A program made the translations under genes and the position numbers. Shown here one piece after another: positions 6,656-7,693 of a stretch of 7,693 nt of DNA (position 1 is its first letter; every line of letters begins with the position of its first letter). Source of the stretch: Nevskiales bacterium (GTDB lineage Bacteria; Pseudomonadota; Gammaproteobacteria; Nevskiales; Nevskiaceae); contig JAKEEJ010000082.1 of NCBI GenBank assembly GCA_022616655.1, positions 1-7,693 on the forward strand. Reading direction: 5' to 3'. The notes beneath the pieces were generated by a model. That model had not been told where the DNA came from, did no database searches, and saw nothing but the letters and a program-made list of their open reading frames with translations.

Positions 6656-7693
6656 TTACACGGGTTCCAGCGGCAGCGATTTTCCTGGATTCAGAATTCC
6701 CCTGGGATCAAACACGCGCTTGATGTCACGCATGAGTCGCAGGGTTTCCGCGGGGATTTCCCAGCCCGCGTAGTCGCGTTTTTCGAAACCCACACCGTGT
6801 TCGCCGGAAAGTGTTCCCTCCAGCGTCAGCACCAGGCGGAAAAGATCGTGCACGCAACGCTCCAGGGTTTCCGTCGGTTGCAGGGACTCGGGACCCGTCA
6901 GTAGGTTGACGTGCAGATTGCCGTTGCCAGCATGGCCGAAGGTGACCGTCCGGACGCCGTGCTGCTTTGAAAGTCCGCGCACGCCGGCCATCAGTTCGGG
7001 CAGGCGCGAGACGGGCACCGCCACGTCTTCATTGATTTTGCGGGGCGCCAGCTTGCGCAGCGCCGGGGACAGCGCCTTGCGGCACGTCCACAGCGCCGCG
7101 GCTTCCGTTTCGGAGGCCGCCGCCTTGAGTTCGATCAGGCCCGCACCACCCGCGGCTGCCGCTACCGCGCTGACCGCGGAACCGATGGTGTCGGCGTGAC
7201 CGTCCACTTCAATCATGAGAACCGCCTCCGTCGCGGGGGGTACGGCAGGGCCCTGATCGGCGGCAGGCAGGTGGTTTCGCATGAAGTCCTGGGCGAGTCG
7301 CACCGAATCGCCATCCATGAATTCCAGCGCGCAGGGTATTTCCGGCTGGGCCATCAGCCGCGCCACCGCGGCGGCCGCGTGGATTTCATCCCGGTAACAG
7401 GCCCGCAGGGTGCGCACAACCTCGGGTCGGGGCAACAACTTGAGCGTGGCTTCCGTGAGGATGGCCAGCGTGCCTTCGGAGCCCACCAGCAGGCGCGTCA
7501 GGTCGTATCCGACCACGCTCTTGGTGGTGTGACAGCCGGTTCTCAGAGTGCGACCGTCCGCGGTGACGGCGCGCAGGCCCAGCACGTTGTCGCGCCCCGT
7601 GCCGTATTTCACGGCGCCCGGTCCGCCCCCGTTGGTGCCCCGATTGCCGCCCACCGTGGAGTAGCCGAGGCTGGTGGGATAGGGTGCCCAGAA
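6656..7693 (-). CDS. FAD-linked 2-hydroxyacid oxidase, GlcD/D-lactate dehydrogenase family (5' end outside window)
   Basis: The last 345 residues are visible. The frame stays open to the window edge, so the start and the first part of the FAD domain are missing (E. coli GlcD is 499 aa). Members of this flavoprotein family oxidise D-2-hydroxyacids such as glycolate or D-lactate. In visible numbering, the FAD-binding domain has GGNRGTNGGG (15-24), VKYGTGRDNVLGL (28-40) and VGYDLTRLLVGSEGTL (61-76). The C-terminal domain has INEDVAVP (220-227), the metal-binding GHAGNGNLH (His254, His261), GEHGVG (Glu298, His299) and FDPRGILNPGK. The internal GTG at 7654 lies inside the FAD motif region and is not the start. 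The gene converges on pgeF with 15 nt between stops. glcD, dld-type lactate dehydrogenase and 2-hydroxyglutarate dehydrogenase cannot be separated from this fragment. Confidence 0.9.
   Translation of the reverse strand, partial: FWAPYPTSLGYSTVGGNRGTNGGGPGAVKYGTGRDNVLGLRAVTADGRTLRTGCHTTKSVVGYDLTRLLVGSEGTLAILTEATLKLLPRPEVVRTLRACYRDEIHAAAAVARLMAQPEIPCALEFMDGDSVRLAQDFMRNHLPAADQGPAVPPATEAVLMIEVDGHADTIGSAVSAVAAAAGGAGLIELKAAASETEAAALWTCRKALSPALRKLAPRKINEDVAVPVSRLPELMAGVRGLSKQHGVRTVTFGHAGNGNLHVNLLTGPESLQPTETLERCVHDLFRLVLTLEGTLSGEHGVGFEKRDYAGWEIPAETLRLMRDIKRVFDPRGILNPGKSLPLEPV

Noticed and set aside
6656..7654. Complete oxidase gene starting at GTG 7654
   Set aside because: The frame continues upstream to the window edge as a sensible FAD-domain sequence (...PTSLGYST-VGGN...), so this GTG is an internal valine codon.
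1..7693. Undescribed defence, biosynthetic or mobile system
   Set aside because: Every substantial coding region matches a well-known housekeeping or metabolic family with intact motifs. No orphan gene cluster remains.

Overview
The window is GC-rich, gene-dense chromosomal DNA. It most likely comes from a high-GC gammaproteobacterium, perhaps near the Chromatiales or Acidiferrobacterales. The organism is Gram-negative, since a lipoprotein of the outer-membrane BAM complex is encoded. The bamD / rluD / pgeF arrangement is the one known from E. coli and other Gammaproteobacteria, and NadE is the long glutamine-dependent form. The genus-level placement is inference. I see no phage, insertion sequence, CRISPR, tRNA or rRNA, and no sign of an undescribed defence or metabolic system. 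The genes are housekeeping, and the unusual material lies in the intergenic repeats and the translation-start regions.

Layout: positions 1-228 hold no recognisable gene. They are the leader of sucC, with two weak hairpins. sucC, sucD and nadE (229-3928, + strand) form a tight run with gaps of 3 and 1 nt, almost certainly one transcript. It encodes the two subunits of succinyl-CoA synthetase and the glutamine-dependent NAD+ synthetase. A GC-rich palindromic repeat sits across the sucD/nadE junction. It encodes the last dozen residues and the stop codon of sucD, and it also supplies the Shine-Dalgarno sequence and probably the GTG start of nadE.

Positions 3929-4077 separate the convergent genes nadE and bamD. 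They are filled by a nested palindrome: a 20-nt outer inverted repeat enclosing two inverted copies of one short REP-like repeat, whose stems differ by compensatory changes. bamD (minus strand) and rluD-pgeF (plus strand) diverge from a 107-nt region at 4846-4952. rluD and pgeF overlap by 3 nt and are probably translationally coupled. The window ends inside a minus-strand gene for an FAD-linked 2-hydroxyacid oxidase (GlcD / D-lactate dehydrogenase family) that converges on pgeF.

The products act in central carbon and cofactor metabolism (SucCD, NadE, the FAD oxidase), outer-membrane biogenesis (BamD), ribosome maturation (RluD) and cell-wall precursor quality control (PgeF). Four of the six complete genes appear to start with GTG.
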